DNA of 25,866 nucleotides, from positions 1 through 25,866 of the IMG/VR virus record IMGVR_UViG_3300006738_000071; one strand, written 5' to 3'. Each line of letters begins with the position of its first letter. Within the stretch, counting starts at the first letter, position 1. Source of the DNA: a virus. Shown one piece after another: positions 6,278-14,506 of the stretch. The notes beneath the pieces are model-generated. The model did no database searches, had not been told where the DNA came from, and saw nothing but the letters and a program-made list of their open reading frames with translations. The position numbers were made by a program, and so were the translations under genes.

Positions 6278-7021
6278 GTGGCCATCGCAGATCAAGTTTC
6301 AGTCAGCTTTCTCAAGACCAACTTTTTAGCTGGTGTTGACCTGACATTTGATGATGGCACCGCCTACCCCGACTCTCTTTATCAGCAGAGTATTGATGCA
6401 GCCATTTCTTGGCTAGAAGCAGACCTTGAGGTGGTGTTCGATGATGCCACCTTCACGGAACGCTACGATGCGCGTGATATTGATCGCAACGCATTCTGGT
6501 TAATTCACGTAAATAAGCGTCCGATAAAATCTGTTACGTCGTTAAAGGCACGCTACGGGTCTTTCGACGGGGTAACATTCCCGGTAGATTGGATTCACAT
6601 ATCTTCGGAGATAGGTGGCCAGCTTCAGGTCATTCCGGGTCCATCGAGTATGGGTAGTTTTGCGTTTACATCCGGTGTACCGTTGCTTATTGGCGACGTG
6701 TTTATGCCAGTGGAGTACATGCCGTTGTGGTGGGAGATTACTTACACGGCGGGGTTTACCAGTCTTCCAAAAGACCTTATCCATGCGATAGCTCTGAAGG
6801 CAGCCTTACTCCCTCTTGATGTTGCCGGTGACCTCATTGCGGGCGCAGGCATCGCGAACAAGTCGATTTCTGTCGATGGGTTGAGCCAGACAATTGGCAC
6901 GACGGCATCGGCTACGAACGCTGGCTATGGTAGTCGGATTCTTCAATATGAACGGGAGCTTAAAGCACTCTTGCCACAGCTTCGGAAGCGTTATCGCGGC
7001 AAGAACATGATGGTGATCTAA
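6278..7021 (+). CDS. Head-tail connector/adaptor protein
   Basis: This 247-residue protein starts at GTG 6278 with TAAGGAG just upstream. The N-terminal half contains an SIDAAISWLEADL helix followed by an ERYDARD and VNKRPIKSVTSL pattern typical of gp6/gp15-type connector proteins. 'LPKDLIHAIALKAALLPLDVAGDLIAGAGIA' then forms a helix-loop region. 'SISVDGLSQTIGTT' and a basic helical C terminus (KALLPQLRKRYRGK) complete the pattern. Connector proteins of this class form a ring beneath the portal and seal the head. I recognise the pattern rather than a specific family member. The stop overlaps the next ATG (TAATG). Confidence 0.7.
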   Translation: MAIADQVSVSFLKTNFLAGVDLTFDDGTAYPDSLYQQSIDAAISWLEADLEVVFDDATFTERYDARDIDRNAFWLIHVNKRPIKSVTSLKARYGSFDGVTFPVDWIHISSEIGGQLQVIPGPSSMGSFAFTSGVPLLIGDVFMPVEYMPLWWEITYTAGFTSLPKDLIHAIALKAALLPLDVAGDLIAGAGIANKSISVDGLSQTIGTTASATNAGYGSRILQYERELKALLPQLRKRYRGKNMMVI

Positions 7022-8223
7022 TGCTTCTGCCGGTAGATACCCCAGCAAAGCTGTCGCCAAGAGTCGATTTCCGACCAGAGGAATTTAAGAAGCTACTGTT
7101 CTCGCACGGTCTACGTTTGAAGTGGGAACAAGCAGCGACTTGCCCCTGCAACATAAAGGTGACCGCAAACGAAGGTGTCGCTGCTTATCTGAAGACAGGC
7201 TTTACTGGAGAGACGCGGGTTGCGTGCCCTGCCTGCAACGGCACAGGTGTTATCTACCACAGTAGCCAAGAGGTTCGCGCTATCGTCACGAGCGCAAGAA
7301 CGAATCCAGAACGCTTTAAGCTCTACGGAGAGCACGCTGAAGGCGCGATGGGGCTCACGCTATTACCAGAACACCTTCCGGGCTTCTTAGACCGATTTAC
7401 GCTCCTTGATGCCGTCATTGTGTACACGGAGACACGCGAGCGAAAGAAGGCCAAGGCTTCCGCAACCATTACCGTTACATCGGGTTCAGCGCAAACGGTG
7501 GGTGACAAGGTGACGATTAACGTACCTGTTGCAGCCGGTGGCACTGGGTCTGCTATAGACGTACCTTTAGTGGCGAGCAACGGGGTGCCAAGCCTCGAAT
7601 CAGCAAACTCCTTTCAGTCCTCAACGGACAAGGTCGAGCAAGCCAGATATATAGCAGCCGCGATCAACAACGCGGTTTCAGGTGTCTTTGCATCTACAGA
7701 AAACCGGCCTGTGGTTACGATACAAGCTACGACATCTGGCACTGCTGGAAACGCTATAACGGTGGTGGCGACACAGTCGAGTAGTTGGATGACGGTTTCG
7801 GGCTCACCACTGAGTGGTGGCGACGATAACGTGATGAAGATGCGGTACCCGATTGTGAAACGAACGCTCGCGCTCACGGGCGGGAGCAAAACTTTTGGAA
7901 CGATGTATCTTCGTAGCGCACTGACCGATAATGTCATGGGTAATATCGCCACGACCGTTTGCGCTGAGGATACGGACTTCAGCGTGAACGGCGATGGTGA
8001 CCTCGATTTTTCGTCGGCAACATCGAAGACCCCAGCGGTAGGAAATATGTTTACGGTTTCGTACTACGCCAATCCGAGATTCATAGTACGTGACCACCCA
8101 CATAGCCTCCGAGTCTCATACGTGAAGGAAAAAAGCGTATCCGCAACGAAGACGGAGATGCCTGTAAATGTAAATTGCTGGCTCGAATTCAGAGGCGACC
8201 CTGAGAGGTTTAGTGATGGCTGA
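7021..8223 (+). CDS. Neck-region protein with zinc ribbon and beta insert
   Basis: This 400-residue protein has three visible parts. Residues 35-80 contain Cys41, Cys43, Cys69 and Cys72; the second pair sits in CPACNGTG, a DnaJ-type zinc-ribbon knuckle. Residues about 145-270 form a repeat-type beta domain (ITVTSG, IAAAINN at 211-217, VVTIQATTSGTAGNAITV at 231-248, then LSGGDDN). The rest is a conserved-looking structural segment with FIVRDHP near the end. Its place between the connector and the gp10-like gene suggests a neck or head-completion protein. The beta insert resembles one in the last gene of the window. I do not recognise the whole protein. It overlaps the next gene by 8 bases. Confidence 0.5.
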   Translation: MLLPVDTPAKLSPRVDFRPEEFKKLLFSHGLRLKWEQAATCPCNIKVTANEGVAAYLKTGFTGETRVACPACNGTGVIYHSSQEVRAIVTSARTNPERFKLYGEHAEGAMGLTLLPEHLPGFLDRFTLLDAVIVYTETRERKKAKASATITVTSGSAQTVGDKVTINVPVAAGGTGSAIDVPLVASNGVPSLESANSFQSSTDKVEQARYIAAAINNAVSGVFASTENRPVVTIQATTSGTAGNAITVVATQSSSWMTVSGSPLSGGDDNVMKMRYPIVKRTLALTGGSKTFGTMYLRSALTDNVMGNIATTVCAEDTDFSVNGDGDLDFSSATSKTPAVGNMFTVSYYANPRFIVRDHPHSLRVSYVKEKSVSATKTEMPVNVNCWLEFRGDPERFSDG

Positions 8224-8929
8224 GTTACGCGCTGAAACTATCGACCTAAGCAAGGTTGTGCGAGCGAGCAAAAGCCAGAACGCGAAGCTCATTCGGTCTA
8301 TCGCGATTCGGGTTAAGATGGAAATTCTGAAGGAGGCAAGGAATAGCCTCGGTACGACGCTGAATGATTACATTCGCGGCCTCCAGATTGATCACATTTC
8401 CGAAACCAGTGCTCGCATCGTCTTGACTGGCCCGATTGCGAATATGATCGAGCAGGGCTTAGGTAGCGGGGGGATTGGGACAACCGGACCACGGGATATG
8501 CGTGCAGTGCTTCTAAAGCCCGGAACAAGAAGCTTGCGGCATGGTAAAAACGGCATGTACCTGCACGTCCCGTTTACGCACACGAAGGGATCTATCGAGT
8601 CAAAGGGCGGGGCCAGTGCCATGACGGCTGCAAGACGGCTATCCCCGACGCAAACCAGCCAGAGAGGGGCAAGTCGGGTCACGCGGTGGGCTCCGGGCGA
8701 AACGGGCCGTCTTGGCAATGAGTTTCACAAACACCTAACGGGTATGGTGAGGCTTGAAAAACAGTATGCGGGAGCGACACAAAGCACATACCGGACTTGG
8801 CGTACAATATCCGAGGCGTCAAAGACCGGGTGGATAGCCGCGCCGATTAAAGCTCGCAATTTCTTTGAAAAAATAAACATGCTTGTGCCACAGTTCGTAA
8901 ACGAAGCTCGTGCGAGGATGAATCAATAA
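8216..8929 (+). CDS. HK97 gp10-like head-tail/tail completion protein
   Basis: The protein is 237 residues from ATG 8216; a GTG one codon earlier at 8213 is also possible. ATG 8216 is favoured because GAGAGG (8203-8208) is 7 bases upstream. 'GPIANMIEQGLGSGG', then 'DMRAVLLKPG', then 'GMYLHVPF' match the usual order of motifs in HK97 gp10-type proteins (an exposed EqG segment, then a conserved loop and a strand with VPF). Members of this group join head and tail or finish the tail. The C-terminal half (basic, about residues 135-180) is an addition I do not recognise. The stop overlaps the next ATG. Confidence 0.65.
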   Translation: MAELRAETIDLSKVVRASKSQNAKLIRSIAIRVKMEILKEARNSLGTTLNDYIRGLQIDHISETSARIVLTGPIANMIEQGLGSGGIGTTGPRDMRAVLLKPGTRSLRHGKNGMYLHVPFTHTKGSIESKGGASAMTAARRLSPTQTSQRGASRVTRWAPGETGRLGNEFHKHLTGMVRLEKQYAGATQSTYRTWRTISEASKTGWIAAPIKARNFFEKINMLVPQFVNEARARMNQ

Positions 8930-9591
8930 TGTTGGATAGACACACACTTTTAGTGCTGCAAGCCGGTTGGCAAACCTTGATCGATGACCGGGTGATGTTC
9001 CACGATCTTTATCCAATCGCATCGGATTCAGAGATCGAAAGCTGGCGAGCGGCCTTCAAAAAGCATCCGGTGGTCTTTAAGGCGGCGTTTGCTCCGGGCG
9101 AAGAAGAGCTACCGCTTTGTGTGGTCCAATTGTCGTCGGAGTCCGTTGAAGTTCAGCCGCTAGGCGGCGTTGGTGGTTGGACACCAAACCAGTCCACAGG
9201 CTCGGTCACGATGTCTAGTGCTGGCGTACCGTCCCACGCTTCTGGCGTTCGAGATTACTTCCACTACGGAATTCGGCAGAACGTGAACATATCATGCTAC
9301 ACCGAGCACCCCGATCTTACGCGATCACTACATTACGGGCTTCGTGCGGTTATGTTTGCAGCCCAGGATTGGTTTCTCGGGAGCGGGTATTCAACAATCG
9401 AATATCAATCGGCCTCTGATCTAACAACAGAGCTAGAGCTTCTTTTTGGGTATGTAAGGCAAATGAGTTGGTCCGCGCTACGTATGGAGCAAATTACGGG
9501 CGTAAGCCGACTCGCACACAGTATTTCAGTTCACATGAATGATATTGTTGTCGCTGGGGTAACTGGTGGTACAATAGCTCTTAACGAATAG
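8929..9591 (+). CDS. Probable tail terminator / neck protein
   Basis: This 220-residue protein is joined to its upstream neighbour by a TAATG overlap. It begins with a hydrophobic helix (LLVLQAGWQTLIDD) and then has alternating strands and helices. 'CVVQLSSESVEVQPLGG' is followed by 'YGIRQNVNISCYTEHPDLTRSLHYGLRAVMFAAQDWFL', which looks like the alpha/beta layout of tail terminator proteins. The gene precedes the sheath gene directly, the usual place for a terminator in myoviruses. No specific family can be named from sequence alone. The role is inferred from position and fold-like pattern. Confidence 0.5.
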   Translation: MLDRHTLLVLQAGWQTLIDDRVMFHDLYPIASDSEIESWRAAFKKHPVVFKAAFAPGEEELPLCVVQLSSESVEVQPLGGVGGWTPNQSTGSVTMSSAGVPSHASGVRDYFHYGIRQNVNISCYTEHPDLTRSLHYGLRAVMFAAQDWFLGSGYSTIEYQSASDLTTELELLFGYVRQMSWSALRMEQITGVSRLAHSISVHMNDIVVAGVTGGTIALNE

Positions 9592-9605
9592 TAAGGAGGC
9601 ACGCG

Positions 9606-11621
9606 ATGTCAGCGTCCACATTAACCTTCGGTGGTTTCCAAACACGGCGGCCCGGTACATACGCGCTGGTAGATGCCTCTGCTTTAGGCGGCAAGCAACT
9701 AACAGTAGGTCGATTGGGAATCGTTGGTGACTTCCCGTTCCTGCAACAAAACACAGCGAAAGAGGTCACTTCACCTCTGGCGATGTCACAGCTTGACTCG
9801 ACGAACGAGGATCTACAAGTCATTACGCGACTTGCGTTCACTCCATCAAACGATGAGCGGGTTCCGGGTGGAGCTACAGCGGTAGTCCTTATGAACGCGG
9901 CTGTCACGACTCAGGCCAGCAAGGCAGTGTCTTCGTCGGGTGCTGAAGACGTACTTCTTTTAAAAAGTCGAATCTGGGGAGCCTCTGGGAACCGTATGCG
10001 CTACGCAATCGCAGCAGGGACCAACGAGGGGAAAAAGCTCACCATTGAACACAATGGAACATCTGAGGTTCACGACAATGTGACCTGGGGAACCATCTTA
10101 CAGGTGAACTACAGCGGTAGCTCGTTTGCGACTGCGACCATGTACGTGGACAACTCGTCGGCTGGAAACGGGTTGGTGATCAACGCTACGCGCTCGCTTG
10201 GAACCTCCACTGGATCGCACGCCTTGGCTACCCCAGCCGACGGAAAGGTGACCATCACATCAAACGCCATCGGTGCAGCCGACGCCAACATAACTGTTGT
10301 TGTCTCGGGAACAGCCTTGGTAGATGGTGTGGCCACAACAGGCCAAACCGAAACAATCGTGTTCAATAACACGAGCGGAACCTCGAAAGAGGGAACTAAG
10401 CACTTTACGCACATCACAACAATTGCGAACACGCACACGAACATTGCAAACGCTGCGACTGCACAGTTCGACGTTTTCACAGCGAAAGACAGTGGTTCGA
10501 CTAACCAGAGCCATAACTTCGCGAAGATTTCAGACGCAGTTGAGGAACTGACTAGCTACACAGATTTCGCTGCGACATCCGTATCTCCAAGAGTCTCAAG
10601 CTTGAAGATAAGTGAGCTTGATGACTTCGCATCGTCCGGGTCACCAACTTCCATCAAGGCGTCTCTCCAAGATTTGACTGCGGAACTTCACGCAGTCAAC
10701 GCTGCTTTCAATAGCAGTGCGCTCGTGTCATCGACTGTTTCCCTTGAGGGAGCGCGCAAGAATGTCGCGAATGTCACAGCAACCTATCTTATTGGTGGGA
10801 CTGCGACAGCACCTACGACTTCAGGCTACCAGACAGCCTTGGAAAACCTAGAAAGCCAGAACGCGCAAGTGCTCGCGGTTCTTTCCGATAACGCGACTGT
10901 TCACGGTTACACAGTCACGCACTGCAAGAAGATGGCGGGCCTCGGTAAATCAGAGCGTAACGCCTGGGTAGGTGCAGCCGCTTCCGAGGCGTTGTCAGCA
11001 CTGAAGACTCGCGCAAAGGCAATAAACTCTCGACACGTCGCTTTGGTCGGCCAAGAGATATATATCGCCAACGCGAAAGGGACTTTAGCCTACTACGCGC
11101 CAATGTATTTAGCATTGCAGCTTGCAGCTATGCAGTGCGGGACACCAGTTGCTACGCCTCTCACACGTAAGCTGCCAGCACTGAGTGGGTTTCGGCAAGC
11201 AGCATCATGGTCGCCTGATAAAAACGCAGAGGAACTTCTCTCTAACGGTATTTGCTTTCTCGTGGATACCGATTTAACGCCACGAGTCGAGCGTTCTATT
11301 ACGACCTACCTCACGGACGACAACGCTATCTTCTCTGAAGTTTCAGCTAATGAGTCTGTAAACACGTCGGTACGTGACTTGCGTGCAGAATTGGACACTT
11401 TCATCGGTTCCGCGTCGGTGGCAGGTACAACTGCGCTAATCAAAGAGTTGGCCGTTTCGAGGCTTAAAAAACAGGTTGAGCTTGGCTATATCAAGGCATT
11501 TAGAAATGTCTCGATTGACGACCTTGGCGATACTTTCCGTATCAACTACGAAGTAGCTGCCACCGAGCCAATCAACTTCATCCTCATCGTCGCACACGTT
11601 GTGCGAATTGCGGCTGCATAA
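9606..11621 (+). CDS. Contractile tail sheath protein
   Basis: This 671-residue protein starts with a 'RRPGTYALVDASALGG' signature typical of sheath N termini. A 'GASGNRMRYAI' segment near residue 130 follows, and the C-terminal domain contains 'ELAVSRLKKQVELGYIKAFRNVSIDD'. The last 40 residues (TFRINYEVAATEPINFILI) match the C-terminal strand that links sheath subunits. Residues about 190-300 are a Thr/Asn/Gly-rich beta insert, probably on the outer surface. AAGGAGG (9593-9599) lies close to the ATG. The tube gene follows directly, confirming a contractile tail. Confidence 0.92.
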   Translation: MSASTLTFGGFQTRRPGTYALVDASALGGKQLTVGRLGIVGDFPFLQQNTAKEVTSPLAMSQLDSTNEDLQVITRLAFTPSNDERVPGGATAVVLMNAAVTTQASKAVSSSGAEDVLLLKSRIWGASGNRMRYAIAAGTNEGKKLTIEHNGTSEVHDNVTWGTILQVNYSGSSFATATMYVDNSSAGNGLVINATRSLGTSTGSHALATPADGKVTITSNAIGAADANITVVVSGTALVDGVATTGQTETIVFNNTSGTSKEGTKHFTHITTIANTHTNIANAATAQFDVFTAKDSGSTNQSHNFAKISDAVEELTSYTDFAATSVSPRVSSLKISELDDFASSGSPTSIKASLQDLTAELHAVNAAFNSSALVSSTVSLEGARKNVANVTATYLIGGTATAPTTSGYQTALENLESQNAQVLAVLSDNATVHGYTVTHCKKMAGLGKSERNAWVGAAASEALSALKTRAKAINSRHVALVGQEIYIANAKGTLAYYAPMYLALQLAAMQCGTPVATPLTRKLPALSGFRQAASWSPDKNAEELLSNGICFLVDTDLTPRVERSITTYLTDDNAIFSEVSANESVNTSVRDLRAELDTFIGSASVAGTTALIKELAVSRLKKQVELGYIKAFRNVSIDDLGDTFRINYEVAATEPINFILIVAHVVRIAAA

Positions 11622-11633
11622 GGAGTATAAAAA

Positions 11634-12104
11634 ATGGCAACTGAATTAGGACGTGTATTCTCGGGTGCTCGCGCAGAGATACACATAAAAGGCTCTCAAG
11701 GCTTAGAACGAGTCGGCTACGCGACTGGGGTGACTGGGACAGAAACGCTCACGCTTCAAGAGGTTGAGGTGCTTGGTCACATCGACCCTATCGAAATCGA
11801 GCCCATCGGGCGAAGGGTTACTGTCACAGCGGACTTTGTTCGTTTCGTTGGCACGAGCCTGAGAAGCAAAGGTTTGTGGCCGAAAGCTGGGGCAGATGCC
11901 AACTCGGCAGTGTCGGAGGTGATCAATTTTCCAGACCTTGAGTTCATTGTCTTCGATGCAATCAGTGGCCAGAAGATCTTCAAGGTTGAGGGTATCAAGT
12001 GTGAAACAAGGACGTTCCGAGTTGACCGCGCCGGTCTAACTACGACAAACGCAACATTTAGAGGTCTTCGCATGACCGACGAAGGTGATGCGTCTAACGA
12101 ATAA
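11634..12104 (+). CDS. Tail tube protein
   Basis: This 156-residue protein lies just after the sheath gene with AAGGAG upstream. The order of short strands (ATGVTGTETLTLQEVEVLGHI, then RRVTVTADFVRFVG) and a central loop fit the tube fold shared by T4 gp19, P2 FII and Hcp-like proteins. 'DLEFIVFDAISGQKIFKVEGIKCETRTFRVDRAGL' near the end fits the last sheet and inter-ring contacts. It is near the usual size for tube proteins. The identification rests on position and strand pattern. Confidence 0.75.
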   Translation: MATELGRVFSGARAEIHIKGSQGLERVGYATGVTGTETLTLQEVEVLGHIDPIEIEPIGRRVTVTADFVRFVGTSLRSKGLWPKAGADANSAVSEVINFPDLEFIVFDAISGQKIFKVEGIKCETRTFRVDRAGLTTTNATFRGLRMTDEGDASNE

Positions 12105-12115
12105 TCGCAATATAA

Positions 12116-12138
12116 ACACACGGGGAGGTAAAGTGTGT
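12116..12138 (+). promoter_or_regulatory. Hairpin with RBS in loop and start codon in stem
   Basis: ACACAC (12116-12121) can pair with GTGTGT (12133-12138) across an 11-base loop. The loop contains the Shine-Dalgarno GGGGAGGT (12122-12129), and the GTG start (12135-12137) is inside the stem. Six pairs give only modest stability, so it would lower initiation rather than block it. Confidence 0.45.
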
Positions 12139-12629
12139 CTTTAGATGATATTAGGCAACTCGGAGAAACTTCTGAGTCAGAAAAGGTTTACGAGCGTGAA
12201 CACACGTTCGTTGTTAGGTACAAGTGCCCGGAGGGTCGCCAGTACGAAGCGGCCATTACTTCTAAGATTCTTTCGGGCGATGATCGCAACAAGGTAGCGC
12301 GAATTGCAGCACAGATAGCAGCGTGCCCCTGGGATCAGCTTCCGATGGGTGAGCAAATCCGAATTTATGGCCTTGCCGTGTGCTCTGTCGCACTCGATAG
12401 CCCGCCAGACTGGATAAATAAATTCATTACGGAAGACCCTGCTTTGTTAGGCGGCATCTATGAGGAGGTGGCCCGACATGACACGGGCTGGTTTCGTTCA
12501 GGTGGTGGATCGGGTAGCGAGGACGAGGAAGAGGCCAGAGTTTCAATTTCTTCAGAAGCACCTACCTCAACTCCAGACGAGCGAATGCAGCCCATTAGTT
12601 CCAAACCTATGCTTGGCCGATCTGTATGA
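12135..12629 (+). CDS. Tail assembly chaperone, first frame (G-like)
   Basis: The protein is 164 residues from GTG 12135 with a strong GGGGAGGT upstream. Residues 1-120 contain a compact domain (HTFVVRYKCPEGRQYEAAITSKILS, then MGEQIRIYGLAVCSVAL and WINKFITEDPALLGGIYEEV). The last 45 residues become Gly/Ser/Glu-rich and low in complexity. A location between the tube and tape measure genes, plus an overlapping second frame, is the classic layout of tail assembly chaperones (lambda G and GT). The start codon lies in a small hairpin. Its tail region overlaps the downstream gene in another frame for about 150 bases. Confidence 0.7.
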   Translation: MSLDDIRQLGETSESEKVYEREHTFVVRYKCPEGRQYEAAITSKILSGDDRNKVARIAAQIAACPWDQLPMGEQIRIYGLAVCSVALDSPPDWINKFITEDPALLGGIYEEVARHDTGWFRSGGGSGSEDEEEARVSISSEAPTSTPDERMQPISSKPMLGRSV

Positions 12630-12843
12630 GGCTAATTTTCTTCGCATGGAAGATAAGCATTGGAATGAGTTCTTAGCTAGTAGGGCGTCTACCGGAGAAG
12701 GGTTAGTGACCGGCGATCAGGTTTTCGATGAAATGGAGCGTAAGCTCTTCTCGGAGCTTGATGGTGGCGAAGAAGTGGAGACAATTTCCGCAGCTAATGG
12801 TACAAATGAGGTAGATAAGAAGCCGGAGAAAGAAGATGCCTGA
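12478..12843 (+). CDS. Tail assembly chaperone, second frame (T-like)
   Basis: The frame is open from 12451 and offers ATG 12460 and ATG 12478. I choose 12478 because AGGAGGTG (12464-12471) lies at good distance before it, whereas 12460 has none. The product is about 121 residues. 'LADLYEANFLRMEDKHWNEFL' looks like genuine folded protein, and the C terminus is acidic and lysine-rich. It is read in the +1 frame relative to the first chaperone, so a lambda-type -1 slip cannot join them. A +1 slip, for example at TTT-C (12492-12495), or a -2 slip, is possible. Independent internal initiation from its own Shine-Dalgarno is the simpler reading. It overlaps the tape measure start by 8 bases. Confidence 0.65.
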   Translation: MTRAGFVQVVDRVARTRKRPEFQFLQKHLPQLQTSECSPLVPNLCLADLYEANFLRMEDKHWNEFLASRASTGEGLVTGDQVFDEMERKLFSELDGGEEVETISAANGTNEVDKKPEKEDA

Positions 12844-14506
12844 GCAGCGGCATAGAACTATACTCGACATCCAAGCTGACACGTCTAGCGCAGAGCAGGC
12901 GATTCAGCGTTTAGAGGATAGGATACGGTCGATGCAGCAGGCGGCTAACATCACATTCGGTGGTGGAGGCGGCGGTGGCGGTGGTGGCGGTGGTGGCCAA
13001 ATCAACGCGGGAGCTTCAGGTACCGGCTCACACAGGCGCGGTCGGTACGGCGGGTCAGATCAAGTAAGGGACAGCCAGGGAAGATTCGTTGGCGAAGGTG
13101 GTGGAAGCGGTGGCGGCAGCATGTTTCAGGGCCTTGGTCGAGGTTTGCTCGGGCTTGGCGCTGTCGGCTTTGCGGGTCAAGTAGGTGGATACTCTGCTGG
13201 GCAAGTCTCCCCAGGATATGGCGGCGTAGCTGCTCGCCAACAGCAGCGTTTAGCGATGGGCCAGACAGCCGGTATGACAGCCGGTGGCGCATTGATGATG
13301 ACAGGCAACCCGGCTCTTATGGCTGGTGGTGCGCTGCTCTCTATCGGTAGCTCGTTCTTCGGGTCACGCTCGCGTGCAGACCTTCAGCGACAGCAGAATC
13401 AGGCTCAAATGCGTCAATCGGTAGCCGAACGAAGCATTAGCATTAACATGGCCATGCGAAGAGCTTCCTTTCAGGGCGCGAACGTGTTTGGAGCAGACGC
13501 AAGCGCGCAGAACGACCCATTTTCAATGTTGCGTACGGGTGCCAATTTGGGCATGGACCCAACACAAGCGGCTGGAATGCTTCAGCAAATCACCACGGCT
13601 GGTGGTGGTGGCTTTAACGGTGACTTCATGGGTCGAAACCCACAGACCTTCGCAACCAACCTCATTCAAAGCCTCGCAGCCGGTGTCAGCGCGGGGGGGA
13701 TGGGGAATTTTGCAGGGCAGTTTAGGGCCGGTGGTGGTTTTCGTATGGGTGGAAACCGAGGGCTCGGCGGTGGCGAGTTGATGATGGGGCTTATACGCAG
13801 CGGGCAAGAGCAAGGTCTTGGCTCCGCTGGTATCGACCAGATGTTATCTTCGTTCACTCGTATCGGGCAGATGATGGAGGAGAAGGGCATGAAAATAGCC
13901 CCAGAATCCATCCTGAGCTTCTCTGAGAGCCTTCGTGGGCACGGGGGCATGAATGGCCCATTCGCGGGCGCACAGGGCATGAGAGCGGCCCAGACGATGA
14001 TACAAAGCAACCTGGGTGCGCGGGATAAGTTACTTTCTCCCTTCCAGGGGCTAGGCCAAACGATGGCGATGGCGACGGCACTAGATAAAACGGGCGGTAA
14101 CCTTGTGGCCGCAACCGACCTGCTAGAAACGGGTGGCCCCGGATTCGCGGCTAACTCGGTGCTCGGCTTTGGTGGAGAGGATTCGTTTTTGTCGAAGATG
14201 GTTTTCCGGTCTATGGGGTTCGGGGGAGGTCAGGCTGATGTCCTTGCTTCCGGTGGCTTTAGGAACGTGAACACGGCGGGATTAGCAGACCAACTCGACA
14301 CATCGTTTGCTATGGGCGGGGGAATGGACATTGCAGCACCGGACGCACCGGGGGCCGCCGTAGCCCAGGCATCGAAGACCCTTCGCCAACAACAGATGAT
14401 TAGTGGTGGCGAAGCGACGAACATAATTAGGTCATTGGCAAATATGGAGGATGCGTGGGTACGCACGGCATCTTCTCTTGAGAAGTACGTGACCAAGAAT
14501 TACTAA
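12836..14506 (+). CDS. Tail tape measure protein, short and glycine-rich
   Basis: This 556-residue protein begins with a helical 'TSSAEQAIQRLEDRIRSMQQ' unit common to tape measure N termini. It then has a run of 13 glycines (residues 42-54) and Gly/Ser-rich sequence to about residue 105. Two hydrophobic stretches follow, about 97-125 and 145-178 (rich in Gly, Ala, Met), like the membrane-inserting segments of other tape measures. The remainder is Gly/Met/Gln-rich. The position just after the chaperone genes is diagnostic. At the usual 0.15 nm per residue the tail would be about 80 nm, shorter than in SPO1-like phages. GGAGA is a few bases before the ATG. TAATG joins it to the next gene. Confidence 0.8.
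   Translation: MPEQRHRTILDIQADTSSAEQAIQRLEDRIRSMQQAANITFGGGGGGGGGGGGGQINAGASGTGSHRRGRYGGSDQVRDSQGRFVGEGGGSGGGSMFQGLGRGLLGLGAVGFAGQVGGYSAGQVSPGYGGVAARQQQRLAMGQTAGMTAGGALMMTGNPALMAGGALLSIGSSFFGSRSRADLQRQQNQAQMRQSVAERSISINMAMRRASFQGANVFGADASAQNDPFSMLRTGANLGMDPTQAAGMLQQITTAGGGGFNGDFMGRNPQTFATNLIQSLAAGVSAGGMGNFAGQFRAGGGFRMGGNRGLGGGELMMGLIRSGQEQGLGSAGIDQMLSSFTRIGQMMEEKGMKIAPESILSFSESLRGHGGMNGPFAGAQGMRAAQTMIQSNLGARDKLLSPFQGLGQTMAMATALDKTGGNLVAATDLLETGGPGFAANSVLGFGGEDSFLSKMVFRSMGFGGGQADVLASGGFRNVNTAGLADQLDTSFAMGGGMDIAAPDAPGAAVAQASKTLRQQQMISGGEATNIIRSLANMEDAWVRTASSLEKYVTKNY
12959..12997 (+). repeat. (GGN)13 glycine codon run
   Basis: Thirteen successive glycine codons in the tape measure gene use GGT, GGC and one GGA, never GGG. 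The near-perfect triplet repeat could change length by slippage without loss of frame. Confidence 0.9.

Noticed and set aside
12460-12477. ATG at 12460 as start of the second chaperone frame
   Set aside because: No Shine-Dalgarno lies before it, while AGGAGGTG precedes ATG 12478 at good distance.
12541-12600. Lambda-type -1 slippery heptamer for a G/GT frameshift
   Set aside because: No heptamer of the X-XXY-YYZ form is seen in the overlap and the second frame is +1, not -1, relative to the first.
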